From Geovibrio thiophilus (GTDB lineage: Bacteria > Chrysiogenota > Deferribacteres > Deferribacterales > Geovibrionaceae): a DNA stretch of 64,000 bases. This document shows, in pieces, positions 8,250 to 17,372 of this stretch. Positions within the stretch are counted from its first letter, which is position 1, and every line of letters begins with the position of its first letter. Location: positions 744,001 to 808,000 of the forward strand of contig NZ_CP035108.1 in the NCBI RefSeq assembly GCF_004087915.1, written 5' to 3'. Below the pieces are notes generated by a model that saw nothing but the letters and a program-made list of their open reading frames with translations, was not told the DNA's origin and ran no database searches. Made by a program: the position numbers and the translations under genes.

Positions 8250-9635
8250 ATGATAAAAAAAGTCTTCCACGCCGCGGGTTCGCTCAGGTTCGCTCTTTTC
8301 ATTTTTACGGTTATAATTTTTGTATCTTCAGTGGGTACTTTTATCCGGCAGCATGCCCCCGCAGAGGAAACCACGGCAAGGCTCAGGGAAGCTTTCGGCG
8401 ACGCCGCCCCCGTTGTTTACTCATTTCTGGATAAAACAGGTTTCACAGACCTTTACCATACATACTGGTTTAACTTCATACTGCTGCTTCTGGCGCTGAA
8501 CCTTATTTTCTGCTCCGTCCGGAAGTTTCCCGCCACATGGAGGAAGCTCACAGGAAAAATAAGCACCGAGAAAGACTCCTTCTCCGCTTACTTTGTTGAG
8601 GAAAAGGAATTCAGGGCTTCATCCGAAAACGTATCCAAGGCGTTTGCGTCGGTCTTTTCCCGCTGGGCAAGGGCTGAGGGCGGGGATGTTCTTGCCGCCG
8701 AAAAAGGCAGATACGGCAAATCCGGCGCATTTGTGACCCATTTAGGTCTCGTGATACTCATTACGGGCGGCTTCATCGGCGGCATATTCGGTTACAACGG
8801 GAATATTGCCATTCTTGAGGGAAAGCTGGAGCACATCGTCACCGCAGGGAAGGATAAGGAGATAGAGCTTCCTTTCAGCGTATATCTTGAAAACTTTGAG
8901 TCCGAGTATTACGAAAATTCACCGAAGCAGAGCTCCTTCCGCTCCAAGATACACTTCATAAAGGACAACGTGACGACAGAGGCGGTTGTCTCCGTGAACA
9001 GCCCCGTAAAGTTTGACGGCGTAACCTTTTATCAATCAAGCTATGGTGTATTTCCCAACAGGGACGTTATTTTTAAATTCACAGTGGATTCTCTCATTTC
9101 CGGCGTACGCTCGGAATATTCCATGGGGCTGGGACAGGAATTTGACATTCCCGATCTCAATCTTAAGGTTAAGCTGAACGACTTCGCCCCCGCCCTCGGA
9201 AAGGACAGTGACGGCGGTCTGGTAAACTTCAGCACTCAGCTTGTTAACCCCGCTCTGAACTTTGTCTTCACCAATCAGGAAGGTGAGTCCGCCAGCGAGT
9301 GGATACTCATGAAAGACCCCGCTTCCGGCGATTTCAACAACATGCACATAACCTTCAGCGATGTATGGGGTGCTGAGTATTCTGTTCTTTCCGCACGCAT
9401 AGATCCGGGTCTGCCCGTAATCTATCTGGGCTTTATAATCATTTCCCTTGGTGTAATTATTGCGTTCTACACATCGCACAGAAGGGTCTGGTCAGTTGTG
9501 AAGCCGAGCGGCGGCAGTGTTTCTGTCCGTTTTTTTTATCATAAGGACAAGGGCAGAGTAACGGCTCAGCGTGAGGCGGAGAAGATGTTTAAATCGCTTT
9601 CGGCGGCAATCGAAAGCGGCAGGGGGGAAAAATAA
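8250..9635 (+). CDS. resB: ResB-like cytochrome c biogenesis protein
   Basis: A 461-residue ResB/Ccs1-family membrane protein: a short N-terminal arm, first helix around residues 14-35, second at about 70-90, third at about 150-170 (FVTHLGLVILITGGFIGGIFG), a large periplasmic domain, and a last helix near residues 385-405. ResB and CcsA form the System II haem-ligation complex that delivers haem to CxxCH sites in the periplasm. The stop overlaps the ATG of ccsB (TAATG), so the pair is coupled. Their position after the octaheme reductase suggests dedicated or co-regulated maturation. Confidence 0.9.
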   Translation: MIKKVFHAAGSLRFALFIFTVIIFVSSVGTFIRQHAPAEETTARLREAFGDAAPVVYSFLDKTGFTDLYHTYWFNFILLLLALNLIFCSVRKFPATWRKLTGKISTEKDSFSAYFVEEKEFRASSENVSKAFASVFSRWARAEGGDVLAAEKGRYGKSGAFVTHLGLVILITGGFIGGIFGYNGNIAILEGKLEHIVTAGKDKEIELPFSVYLENFESEYYENSPKQSSFRSKIHFIKDNVTTEAVVSVNSPVKFDGVTFYQSSYGVFPNRDVIFKFTVDSLISGVRSEYSMGLGQEFDIPDLNLKVKLNDFAPALGKDSDGGLVNFSTQLVNPALNFVFTNQEGESASEWILMKDPASGDFNNMHITFSDVWGAEYSVLSARIDPGLPVIYLGFIIISLGVIIAFYTSHRRVWSVVKPSGGSVSVRFFYHKDKGRVTAQREAEKMFKSLSAAIESGRGEK

Positions 9636-10711
9636 TGAGTTCATCACCTCTTTTTGCGGCGGCGGGTCTGGGCTATCTGCTTGCTATGGTTATTTATATA
9701 GCCTACTTTGTCACCGGAAGGGATATTGTAGGCAAGGTTGCTTCATCAGTGGCTTTAGTGAGCTTCGCCTGCCACACCGGTGCTTTTGTGATCCGTTGGT
9801 TCGCATTCTCGCAGATGTACAGTCTGGGATTTTTCCAGTCGATCCCCATAACAAACCTTTATGAATCTCTGGTATTTTTCGCATGGTGTCTTATTCTGGG
9901 CAATATACTTGTGGAGTACTATTACCGTGTCAAGGCGTTCGGCGCTCTCGCCGCAATGCTTGCGGGGATGGCTATAGCGTTCATAGACACCACGGGAATG
10001 TCCAAGGACATTCAACCTATCCTCCCTGCGCTTAAGAGCAACTGGCTTCTTGCCCATGCCTCTCTCAGCTTCATAGCATATGCGGCATTCGCCGTTTCGT
10101 TCATAGCCGCGGTGCTTCATCTCGCTCTCAGCGATAAAAGGAAAAGCTCAGGAGTTTACCTGTTCTGGACAGGAACACTCTCTCTGTTCATTTTTACCAT
10201 GGGGGGTATGCTGGCTGATATGCTGATCAAGGCTTCCTCCGGAAACAGGGAAGGGATGTCCAAGCCGTTTACAGACCTGTTCAGAAGGGCGGACGGTTCG
10301 GACATTGCCATAATCATAATCGGTTTTCTCACAGTGTGGCTTTTTCTGTGGTATTTCGGGAATGTAATCTCCGCTCTGGCGGAAAAGCTCGGGCTGACGC
10401 AGGAGCTTCTTGAGGAACTGACATATAAGGCGGTTTCCGTGGGATTCCCCGTATTCACCGTTGGCGGACTGATTTTCGGCGCAATCTGGGCAGACAAGGC
10501 ATGGGGGCATTACTGGTCATGGGATCCGAAGGAAACATGGTCGCTGATTACATGGCTTATCTACGCGTTTTACCTCCACGGGCGTTATGTTCGGGGATGG
10601 CAGGGGCGCAAGGTGACAGTCGTTGCCGTTATCGGCTTTTTGAGCACTATTTTCACATATGTCGGAGTAAATCTGCTTCTGAGCGGTCTGCACAGTTACG
10701 GCGCCTTCTGA
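9635..10711 (+). CDS. ccsB: Cytochrome c biogenesis protein CcsB/CcsA (ResC-type)
   Basis: A 358-residue polytopic protein of the haem-handling family. The tryptophan-rich WWD domain is clear near the C-terminus: WGHYWSWDPKETWSLITW, with conserved histidines in the neighbouring loops. About eight membrane segments are visible. It exports and presents haem to apocytochromes with ResB in System II maturation. The CxxCK site of the reductase needs a lyase that accepts a lysine motif. In epsilonproteobacteria a dedicated CcsA-type protein (NrfI) does this, so this pair may serve that role here; that is inference. Confidence 0.92.
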   Translation: MSSSPLFAAAGLGYLLAMVIYIAYFVTGRDIVGKVASSVALVSFACHTGAFVIRWFAFSQMYSLGFFQSIPITNLYESLVFFAWCLILGNILVEYYYRVKAFGALAAMLAGMAIAFIDTTGMSKDIQPILPALKSNWLLAHASLSFIAYAAFAVSFIAAVLHLALSDKRKSSGVYLFWTGTLSLFIFTMGGMLADMLIKASSGNREGMSKPFTDLFRRADGSDIAIIIIGFLTVWLFLWYFGNVISALAEKLGLTQELLEELTYKAVSVGFPVFTVGGLIFGAIWADKAWGHYWSWDPKETWSLITWLIYAFYLHGRYVRGWQGRKVTVVAVIGFLSTIFTYVGVNLLLSGLHSYGAF

Positions 10712-10725
10712 CCTGATGATCTTCA

Positions 10726-10820
10726 GCGTCATTCTGAGGCTTTAGCCGAAGAATCCCAAACCTGCGGATATGTTGCTCTTGCAGCAGTTTGAGATCCTTC
10801 ACTTGTGTTCAGGATGACGC
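10726..10820. repeat. Family C interspersed repeat (REP-like)
   Basis: Terminal inverted repeats GCGTCATTCTGA and TCAGGATGACGC bound a 95-bp segment containing GAAGAATCCC and GAGATCCTTCACTTG. Related copies occur at 18382-18465, 21850-21925 and 32979-33053. A degenerate piece (GCGAACCCTGAG) follows at 10853-10905. It is non-coding and lies between ccsB and msrAB. Confidence 0.7.
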
Positions 10821-11000
10821 ATAATGCCGTTCTTTGAACTGTTTACGTTATTGCGAACCCTGAGACCGCTCCGACGCTTTCGCTAACTCGAAGTAATCTT
10901 TTGCGGATCCGGTGATTATTGTTAAGAACTTCCTCTCAGTTTCCCTTTCATTACTCCACAGGTATACATATATTTATTCTTACCCCTGTGCGGAGGCACT

Positions 11001-12062
11001 ATGAAAAAATTTCTTTTCATTCCGGCATTACTCTTTCTATTAATGACAGGTGAATCTATGAGCGCTGAAAAATACGAAACCGCCACATTTGCGGGAGGCT
11101 GCTTTTGGTGTATGGAGCCACCCTTTGAAAAGCTGAACGGCGTAAAGGATGTCATAGCGGGCTACACCGGAGGCAAGGTTGAAAACCCCACCTACGAGGA
11201 CGTGAGCGCAGGCTTTACCGGGCATTATGAAGCGGTGCAGATAACCTTTGATCCTTCTGTTATAAGCTATAAGGAGCTGCTTGAGGTATTCTGGCGGAAT
11301 ATTGACCCCGTGGACAGAGGCGGTCAGTTCGCAGACAAGGGCACACAGTACAGGACTGCGGTATTTTACCACAGCCCTGAGCAGAGAGACGCCGCCGAGA
11401 TCTCCAAGCGGGCTCTGGCAAACTCAGGCAAGTTCAAACAGCCCATAGCGACAAACATTCTGCCCGCCGTGAAGTTTTACAGAGCTGAGGAATATCATCA
11501 GGATTACTACAAAAAAAACGCGAACCACTACAACAGATACAAAGTCGGCTCCGGCAGGGCAGGCTTCATCGAAAAGACATGGGGCAAGGAGAAACCCGCC
11601 GTACCAAAAACGGACTGGCGCAGCTTTAAAAAACCGTCTGATGATAATCTGAAGCAGAGGCTCACCCCGATGCAGTACAAGGTAACTCAGCATGAAGGCA
11701 CTGAAAGAGCTTTCACCGGAGATACTTGGGACAATAAGCAGGACGGAATTTACGTTGACGTGGTTTCCGGCGAACCGCTTTTTTCCTCAAGGGATAAATA
11801 CGACTCCGGCACAGGCTGGCCGAGCTTCACCAAGCCGCTGATGAGGGACAATGTGGTTACCCGTGTGGACAAGAGCCTTTTTCAGGCGAGAACGGAAGTC
11901 CGCAGCAAGCACGGCGATTCCCACCTCGGGCACGTGTTTGAGGACGGTCCCGCTCCCACAGGCATGAGATACTGCATGAACTCCGCTTCCATGCGCTTTA
12001 TTCCCAAGGAAGACCTTGAGAAGGAAGGCTACGGCGAGTTTTTGAAGCTTTTTGAGGAATAA
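11001..12062 (+). CDS. msrAB: Exported bifunctional methionine sulfoxide reductase MsrA-MsrB
   Basis: A 353-residue fusion. Residues 1-22 form a Sec-type signal sequence, so the enzyme probably acts in the periplasm. The MsrA domain starts at once, with the catalytic motif GCFWC (C34) and the YHQDYY segment. The MsrB domain (about residues 215-345) has [18 protein letters not shown] and the catalytic Cys in [11 protein letters not shown] (C325). The two CxxC zinc motifs of many MsrB proteins are absent, so this is the zinc-free type. Together the domains reduce both the S and R sulfoxides of methionine. It probably repairs oxidised envelope proteins; no dedicated membrane electron donor is nearby. 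Confidence 0.93.
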   Translation: MKKFLFIPALLFLLMTGESMSAEKYETATFAGGCFWCMEPPFEKLNGVKDVIAGYTGGKVENPTYEDVSAGFTGHYEAVQITFDPSVISYKELLEVFWRNIDPVDRGGQFADKGTQYRTAVFYHSPEQRDAAEISKRALANSGKFKQPIATNILPAVKFYRAEEYHQDYYKKNANHYNRYKVGSGRAGFIEKTWGKEKPAVPKTDWRSFKKPSDDNLKQRLTPMQYKVTQHEGTERAFTGDTWDNKQDGIYVDVVSGEPLFSSRDKYDSGTGWPSFTKPLMRDNVVTRVDKSLFQARTEVRSKHGDSHLGHVFEDGPAPTGMRYCMNSASMRFIPKEDLEKEGYGEFLKLFEE

Positions 12063-12506
12063 TCACAAAAGAAGGCGCATCGGCAGCATGGGCGAGATTG
12101 TAAACCCGTGACGTTCGTAAAATCTCTGCGCCTTTTCGTTTACAGTGTCCGTAAGCAGGGTTATGCGCATGCAGCCCTGCTTTTTCGCATGTTCCACGGC
12201 AGCGCCGAGCAGTTTTTTGCCTGTTCCAGTGCCTCTTTTTTCAGGCGCGACCACCATATCCTCCAGAACCGCGACTTTGCCGCCCAGAGCGGTACTCACT
12301 GTGTACAGAAGGTTTACCATGCCTACGGCGTGTCCGCTTTCCCGCATTATGAGTATGTCGCCTGTGCGGGGATCATCTATTATGAGCCTGAGCCCCTTTT
12401 CCTGCGCCTCTGTATCCGGTGAAAATTCCGCTTCCTGCTCAAAAAGATAAGAGAGCAGGCGGGATAGGGTGGGTATATCCTTCATTTCCGCTCTGACAAT
12501 TTCCAT
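12063..12506 (-). CDS. GNAT-family N-acetyltransferase
   Basis: A 147-residue single-domain GNAT protein. The acetyl-CoA binding motif A is VVAPEKRGTGTGKKLL (about residues 87-102), followed by CMRITLLTDTVNEKAQRFYERHGF, the typical C-terminal motif B. The substrate is not predictable. It sits tail to tail with msrAB, with stops adjacent. The ATG start at 12506 is preceded by CAGGAAAAG. It may modify a small amine or a protein N-terminus; no context decides this. Confidence 0.85.
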   Translation of the reverse strand: MEIVRAEMKDIPTLSRLLSYLFEQEAEFSPDTEAQEKGLRLIIDDPRTGDILIMRESGHAVGMVNLLYTVSTALGGKVAVLEDMVVAPEKRGTGTGKKLLGAAVEHAKKQGCMRITLLTDTVNEKAQRFYERHGFTISPMLPMRLLL

Positions 12507-12579
12507 AACTTTTCCTGCCTTATTTAAACTGGCGTATGCAGTATTTGATTATATAATTAATACTATAAAGGAGGCGTAT

Positions 12580-12978
12580 ATGCCACACTTACAGTTCGAG
12601 ATTAACAGGAAAATAAGCGACGACGAGAAAAAGGCTCTCGCCGAGAGGGTTAAGGAGCTTTTTTCGCTTGTTATGGACACAGGTACAGACCATGTCGGCA
12701 TAAGCATCCGTGAGTATGACACCTATAACCTTTTCATAGGCAGAGTGAAAAACAACAAAGAGGGTGTGGCTCTCGTAAACGCCGACATAAGGGAAGGGCG
12801 CACGATTCAGCAGAGACGCAAGCTTGCGTTGGGGTTCATGGAGATTATCAACAGCCTGTTTTTCATCCCGTTTGACAATATGTATGTGACCTTTACCGAG
12901 CATAAGGGAGAGGATTTTCACCTGAACGAACGCTATCTTGCCTCTTGGCATCAGGGGGAAGATCCTCTTAATGAGTGA
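12580..12978 (+). CDS. Tautomerase/MIF-superfamily protein
   Basis: A 132-residue protein beginning MPHL, giving the N-terminal proline that acts as catalytic base in the tautomerase superfamily. Its length is about twice the 60-70 residues of 4-oxalocrotonate tautomerase and resembles the fused beta-alpha-beta pairs of cis-CaaD or malonate semialdehyde decarboxylase relatives. The start is fixed by AAAGGAGG 5 bases upstream of the ATG at 12580, which exposes Pro after Met removal. Substrate unknown. The next gene begins 9 bases after the stop. Confidence 0.75.
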   Translation: MPHLQFEINRKISDDEKKALAERVKELFSLVMDTGTDHVGISIREYDTYNLFIGRVKNNKEGVALVNADIREGRTIQQRRKLALGFMEIINSLFFIPFDNMYVTFTEHKGEDFHLNERYLASWHQGEDPLNE

Positions 12979-12987
12979 TTGTAATCC

Positions 12988-13734
12988 TTGCCGCCTGAGG
13001 TTATTATCCGCTCCATGAGCAGCGATGTTAAAAGAGCCGTTCTCACCTGCGGGCGTGAGGTTTCCTACCGCCACACGGTGAAGGCGGGACTTAAGAATAT
13101 ATATATTTCCGTGGACGCGGACGGCGTGATTTTGGTGAAAGCGCCTGCCGTACCGGAGAAGACGATCCTCTCAGTAATTGAGAAAAAGGCGGAGTGGATA
13201 TTCCGGCGGATGTCAGTAACGCGTGAAAGGCTGGACGCCGTGCGGTTTGAAGACGGCTGCCCTGTGCCGCTGTTCGGCGTGAAATATCCCCTTGAGATAA
13301 TCCGCAATCCTCTGGCAGGACTAGGCAGGGCGGATGTGTATTTATCCGGCGGCTGCATAAAGGCGGAGATCAATCCGTATCTCTTTAAGGAAGAATATTT
13401 TTTCAAGGCTCTGGAGACCTTTCGCAAGAGAAAGGCGGAGGATGTGATAACTCCGATGCTTGAGAAGCGTTCCTCAGAAATGGGGCTGATATACCGCAAG
13501 GTATCTTTCCGCAAAACGGGCAGCCGCTGGGGAAGCTGCTCCTCCCTCGGGCGTATATCAATAAATTACGAGCTTACCAAGCTGCCCGCCGAATGCGCTG
13601 ATTATGTGTGCGTCCATGAGCTGGCGCACCTCAGACACCCCAACCACAGCGACAGGTTCTGGGCTCTTGTTGCCGAGTATGTGCCTGATTATAAGCGGAT
13701 ACGGCAGTTTATGAAAAGCTGCGTAACAGGCTGA
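12988..13734 (+). CDS. YgjP-like (DUF45) zinc metallopeptidase
   Basis: A 248-residue protein of the YgjP/WLM-related group. The C-terminal half has WGSCSSLGRISINYELTKLP and the zinc motif HELAHLRHPNHSDRFW: HExxH with a third His downstream, as in gluzincin/SprT-like folds. It is cytoplasmic, with no signal peptide. Members are assumed to be peptidases but have no firm substrate. The start is uncertain: TTG at 12988, or ATG at 13015 with TGAGG upstream at a long spacing. It is close behind the tautomerase and probably co-transcribed. Confidence 0.85.
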   Translation: MPPEVIIRSMSSDVKRAVLTCGREVSYRHTVKAGLKNIYISVDADGVILVKAPAVPEKTILSVIEKKAEWIFRRMSVTRERLDAVRFEDGCPVPLFGVKYPLEIIRNPLAGLGRADVYLSGGCIKAEINPYLFKEEYFFKALETFRKRKAEDVITPMLEKRSSEMGLIYRKVSFRKTGSRWGSCSSLGRISINYELTKLPAECADYVCVHELAHLRHPNHSDRFWALVAEYVPDYKRIRQFMKSCVTG

Positions 13735-13737
13735 CTG

Positions 13738-14844
13738 TCAGCATTCGCCGCTGCTGTAGAATGCCGTGCGGTTCCTTCCGTTTGCCTTGGCGGTGAACAT
13801 CGCTTCTCTGGCTTTATAGAAAACATCCGCTGCGTTTTCCGTTCCTTCCGGGCAGACAATGGCAATGCCTGCGGAAACAGTCACCATCGACTCAGACTTG
13901 GGTGTCTTCCACCTGCTGTTTTCAATATTTATCCTTATTCTTTCCGCCAGCTTTCCCGCAGTTGCTTCCGTTTCGTCCGCAAGGAGGACGGAGAACTCCC
14001 CTCCTCCGGTTCTGGCGATGATGTCCGCGGGGGATACCATGCTTCTCAGCCTCTGTGCTGTTCCCTGAAGTATCATGTCTCCGGCTTCCTGTCCGTGGGC
14101 TCTGTTGATTTTATCAAAACCGTCAATATCGCAGACTATGATGAAGCTGTCATTCTCGGCGGGTTTGCCTTTCAGAAGCGAATCTGCCTGTTCCAGAAAC
14201 GTATCGAGAGTTTTCAGCCCGGTGAGGAGATCCTTTCCGCTGCCGTTGCCCGCAGCCTGCGCGAAGTGTCCGGTTCTTTCTCCGGCGCTTTCTCTGCGCA
14301 TATGGAGGAAGTAGCTCCTGCGCATGTAAGATGTGATAACATAGAAGACCGTTCCTGCAAAAATAATGAGAACCGCCGCAAGTCCGCTTCCGGCTCCGGT
14401 CAGCCATTTAAGGGTAAAAAACGGCAGCAGGGTGAGATAGATAAGGGTTTTCAGCGGAATCTCCGGAAAGATGAACGGGACAAGCAGTCCTGCGTAAATC
14501 AGCGGGTGCGTTTCGCCGACAAGGAAGCTATATAAAAGGTTGAAGACAAAGAAAACCAGAACCGATGTGCCGGAGAGAATGTTTGCTCTTGCCGGTTTTT
14601 TCGGGAGCCTGAGCACGCAGACGGCTGATAACACAGCCAGAAGCGCTCCTGCGATCCGCACTTCCGGCGGCTGAGCCGATGCGGCGTAAACGGAGTACAT
14701 CACTGCGTACAGAGTGAAGAAAAGACGCATTTTCATTATCGTGACGCCAGCCTTTTCCCTGCGGAAAAGAGCTTCCAGCCGCCTGTTTTTGAAGCCGCCC
14801 GACAGCCTTATGCGGTCTGAGACCGCTTTTTGTTCCTTTGTCAT
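13738..14844 (-). CDS. Membrane GGDEF-domain protein with degenerate GGGEF site
   Basis: A 368-residue protein with about five to six membrane segments (residues ~40-190), then a GGDEF domain of ~165 residues. Family landmarks are present (DLLTGL, CDIDGFDKIN, ISAGIAIV-like end), but the signature reads GGGEF: the metal-binding Asp/Glu is Gly. The usual GHxxGD is GQEAGD. Known diguanylate cyclases need the acidic third residue, so this one is probably inactive and may sense GTP or c-di-GMP, or act as a partner. ATG at 14844 is preferred; a TTG at 14859 adds five residues. It converges on the YgjP-like gene with 3 bases between stops. Confidence 0.85.
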   Translation of the reverse strand: MTKEQKAVSDRIRLSGGFKNRRLEALFRREKAGVTIMKMRLFFTLYAVMYSVYAASAQPPEVRIAGALLAVLSAVCVLRLPKKPARANILSGTSVLVFFVFNLLYSFLVGETHPLIYAGLLVPFIFPEIPLKTLIYLTLLPFFTLKWLTGAGSGLAAVLIIFAGTVFYVITSYMRRSYFLHMRRESAGERTGHFAQAAGNGSGKDLLTGLKTLDTFLEQADSLLKGKPAENDSFIIVCDIDGFDKINRAHGQEAGDMILQGTAQRLRSMVSPADIIARTGGGEFSVLLADETEATAGKLAERIRINIENSRWKTPKSESMVTVSAGIAIVCPEGTENAADVFYKAREAMFTAKANGRNRTAFYSSGEC

Positions 14845-14977
14845 ATCTACATTCCGCAATTTTTTTATATAATCGTAAATTACAGAGAAAAGATTAGCTT
14901 TATGCGCTTCCTGTTTCCCCTTGCTGAAAAGTGTTTTCAGGGTTATATTTTTTGTTTCCCATTATTCGGAGTTATTT

Positions 14978-16345
14978 GTGAGTTCTAACGTCAGGTACGC
15001 CGAGGGCGGCGTTAAAGAGATGATTTACATAGCGTTTCCCATGCTTGTTTCAAATGCGTGTGAAACGGTGATGGTTTTCACGGACAGGCTTTTCCTCTCC
15101 CGTCTGGGCTCTGTGCAGATGAGCGCGGCGATGAGCGGCGGAATGAGCAGCTTCATGCTTACTGTTTTCTTCATAGGGCTAATCGGTTATTCCACAGCGA
15201 TGATAGCGCAGTTCTACGGTGCCGGTAAAAAGGAAATGTGCGGCACTTCCGCTTTTCAGGGTATAATAATCTCTGTCCTTGCTTATCCGCTTATCCTCCT
15301 CACCCGCCCGCTGATTCACTACATGTTCACCAAAACAGGCATGGACGAGGCGCAGCTTTACTATCAGCGCCAGTATTTTGATATACTCATTTACGGATCG
15401 GTATTTTTTCTCATCAGGCACTCCTTAAGCTGCTTCTTTTCAGGTATCGGTAAAACAGGGGTAGTGATGTTCGCCTCTCTGGGCGCTATGGTTGTGAATG
15501 TCGGGGCAAGCTGGGTGCTTATTTTCGGTCACTTCGGTCTGCCTGAGATGGGCATGCGGGGCGCTGCGATCGGTACTATAATCGGCAGTATCTCAAGTAT
15601 ATCGATTCTTGTTTTTGCTTATATGAGAAAGGATAATGTAGACACTTACGGTATAAAGGGCTCATTCAGATTTGACAGGGCGCTTACCCTCAAACTGATG
15701 AAGTTCGGCACACCCGCGGGATTTGAGTTTTTGCTCGGTTTCACGGCGTTTACATTCATAGTGCTTATTTTTCATGCTCAGGGACTCACCACTGCCACAG
15801 CGGCGACAATAATGTTCAACTGGGATCACGTTGCCTTTGTTCCGCTGATCGGTGTGGAAATAGGCGTTACAAGCCTTGTGGGGCGCTACATAGGCGCAGG
15901 AAGGCATGACATTGTGCACAAGACCGTCATCTCAGGTCTGAAGCTCGGCGTGATTTACTCCGTCATAGTGGCTTTGCTCTTCGTATTTCTCCCTTATCAG
16001 CTTACGGATTTTTTCAGACCGGATACGGCTGATCCCGCATTTGAGGCTGCCGTACCCCTTACAGTTTATATGCTGAGGTTGGCTTCTGTCTATGTGCTTG
16101 TTACGGCGCAAATGGTGGTTTTCATGGGCGCTCTGCGAGGTGCGGGGGATACTTTCTGGGCTATGGTTATTTCGGTGAGTATAAACTGGTCAATAACCAT
16201 AGCCACGTATATTATTATGAACACACTGAATTTCTCGGCAAGGGCAGGGTGGACGTCTGTTGTGCTCCTCTTTTTGCTCTTTCCTGTGCTGCTTTATGTC
16301 CGCTATAAAAGCGGCAGATGGAAGGAGATTCAGCCCGCAGTCTGA
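14978..16345 (+). CDS. MATE-family efflux transporter
   Basis: A 455-residue integral membrane protein with about 12 helices in two homologous halves (GGVKEMIYIAFPMLVSNACETVMVFTDRLFLSRLG at the first repeat is diagnostic of MATE exporters). These use sodium or proton gradients to export cationic drugs or metabolites. The start is a GTG at 14978 with GGAG 6 bases upstream; a longer reading from TTG 14921 adds 19 residues with no ribosome binding site. It is divergent from the GGGEF protein. The specific substrate is unknown. Confidence 0.9.
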   Translation: MSSNVRYAEGGVKEMIYIAFPMLVSNACETVMVFTDRLFLSRLGSVQMSAAMSGGMSSFMLTVFFIGLIGYSTAMIAQFYGAGKKEMCGTSAFQGIIISVLAYPLILLTRPLIHYMFTKTGMDEAQLYYQRQYFDILIYGSVFFLIRHSLSCFFSGIGKTGVVMFASLGAMVVNVGASWVLIFGHFGLPEMGMRGAAIGTIIGSISSISILVFAYMRKDNVDTYGIKGSFRFDRALTLKLMKFGTPAGFEFLLGFTAFTFIVLIFHAQGLTTATAATIMFNWDHVAFVPLIGVEIGVTSLVGRYIGAGRHDIVHKTVISGLKLGVIYSVIVALLFVFLPYQLTDFFRPDTADPAFEAAVPLTVYMLRLASVYVLVTAQMVVFMGALRGAGDTFWAMVISVSINWSITIATYIIMNTLNFSARAGWTSVVLLFLLFPVLLYVRYKSGRWKEIQPAV

Positions 16346-16415
16346 ATTTTTCTTTGGCACATTCCGTAAATAATGTATATATAATTGAGGATATATATAA
16401 ACAGCAGGAATGCCG

Positions 16416-17324
16416 ATGAAAAACAGAATCCTTTTTGTTGACGATGATAAATTCATTCTGGACACCTTCCGCCGCACATTCAGGGAATTCGATATTGCCC
16501 TGTGCGATTCGCCGGTAAAAGCTCTTGAAATGATGCGTGAAGAGGCGTTTGATGTGGTCGTTTCCGATTACAAAATGCCCAAGATGGACGGCGTGGAGTT
16601 CATTCGGCGCGCTTCTGAAATCAATCCCAACAGCGTGAGGATTATGCTCACCGGAAATGCGGATCTCGAAATCGCCGTGAGAGCGGTGAATGAGGGCTCC
16701 GTCTTCAAATTTCTCCAGAAACCCTGCGACAGAAACGTTCTTAAAACCATAGTGGAAAAAGCGATCGAAAAGTTCAACAGCGAAAAGGAGCTTCGTGACT
16801 CATCCGAGGAAAACTACTACAAAGCCACCCACGACAGCCTCACGGGACTTGCCAACCGCTTCATGCTTCAGGAAAAAGCCAGAGATTACATAGATAACTG
16901 GAACAGGTATCAGAAACGCTTCGCGCTTTTTTATATGGATCTGGATAAATTCAAACCCATCAATGACACCTACGGACATCACATCGGGGATGAGGTGCTT
17001 AAAGAGATTGCCTCAAGACTGCTGAAAATAGTGCGTGCCACGGATACCGTCGCGCGTCTTGGCGGAGACGAGTTTGTTATTCTTGCCGAAAATGTGAAAA
17101 ACGAGGAAGAAGCATCGGTAATGGCTAAAAAAATAATTAAAGCGGTCACTGCGCCCATATATACAGATAATGATCTGGTGCTTGAGGTTGGTATAAGTAT
17201 AGGGATAAGCATATATCCCGAACATGCGGATCAGTATAAAATTCTTCTGGAAGAGGCGGACGCCTGTGTCTATAAGTCGAAAGAGAAGGGCGGTTCAGCC
17301 TACACCATCGGCGGATGCAGGTAG
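16416..17324 (+). CDS. Response regulator with diguanylate cyclase output (REC-GGDEF)
   Basis: A 302-residue two-domain protein. REC occupies about residues 1-120: acidic pocket FVDDD, phospho-acceptor Asp in VVSDYKMP, and the LTGN...KFLQKPC switch residues. GGDEF occupies about residues 135-300 with THDSLTGLANR, FYMDLDKFKPINDTYGHHIGD and intact RLGGDEF, so it should make c-di-GMP. The inhibitory-site RxxD (four residues before GG) is not obvious. The ATG at 16416 is favoured because GCAGGA lies 6 bases upstream. No histidine kinase is adjacent. The DUF559 repeat element begins 13 bases after the stop. Confidence 0.92.
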   Translation: MKNRILFVDDDKFILDTFRRTFREFDIALCDSPVKALEMMREEAFDVVVSDYKMPKMDGVEFIRRASEINPNSVRIMLTGNADLEIAVRAVNEGSVFKFLQKPCDRNVLKTIVEKAIEKFNSEKELRDSSEENYYKATHDSLTGLANRFMLQEKARDYIDNWNRYQKRFALFYMDLDKFKPINDTYGHHIGDEVLKEIASRLLKIVRATDTVARLGGDEFVILAENVKNEEEASVMAKKIIKAVTAPIYTDNDLVLEVGISIGISIYPEHADQYKILLEEADACVYKSKEKGGSAYTIGGCR

Positions 17325-17337
17325 GAGCTGTAATAGC

Positions 17338-17372
17338 TTCCCCCTTTGTTAAAGGGGGACTGAGGGGGATTT
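17338..17372 (+). repeat. Left imperfect inverted repeat of DUF559 element
   Basis: A palindrome CCCCCTTTGTTAAAGGGGG followed by ACTGAGGGGGATTT. The next base is the A of the DUF559 start codon. Its reverse complement aligns without gaps to 17720-17754 at the other end of the gene. The GAGGGGGA stretch also serves as the Shine-Dalgarno sequence for the gene. Confidence 0.8.

Noticed and set aside
10821-11000. Possible tRNA or small RNA between ccsB and msrAB
   Set aside because: The segment has no cloverleaf or acceptor-like ends; it contains only degenerate family C pieces.
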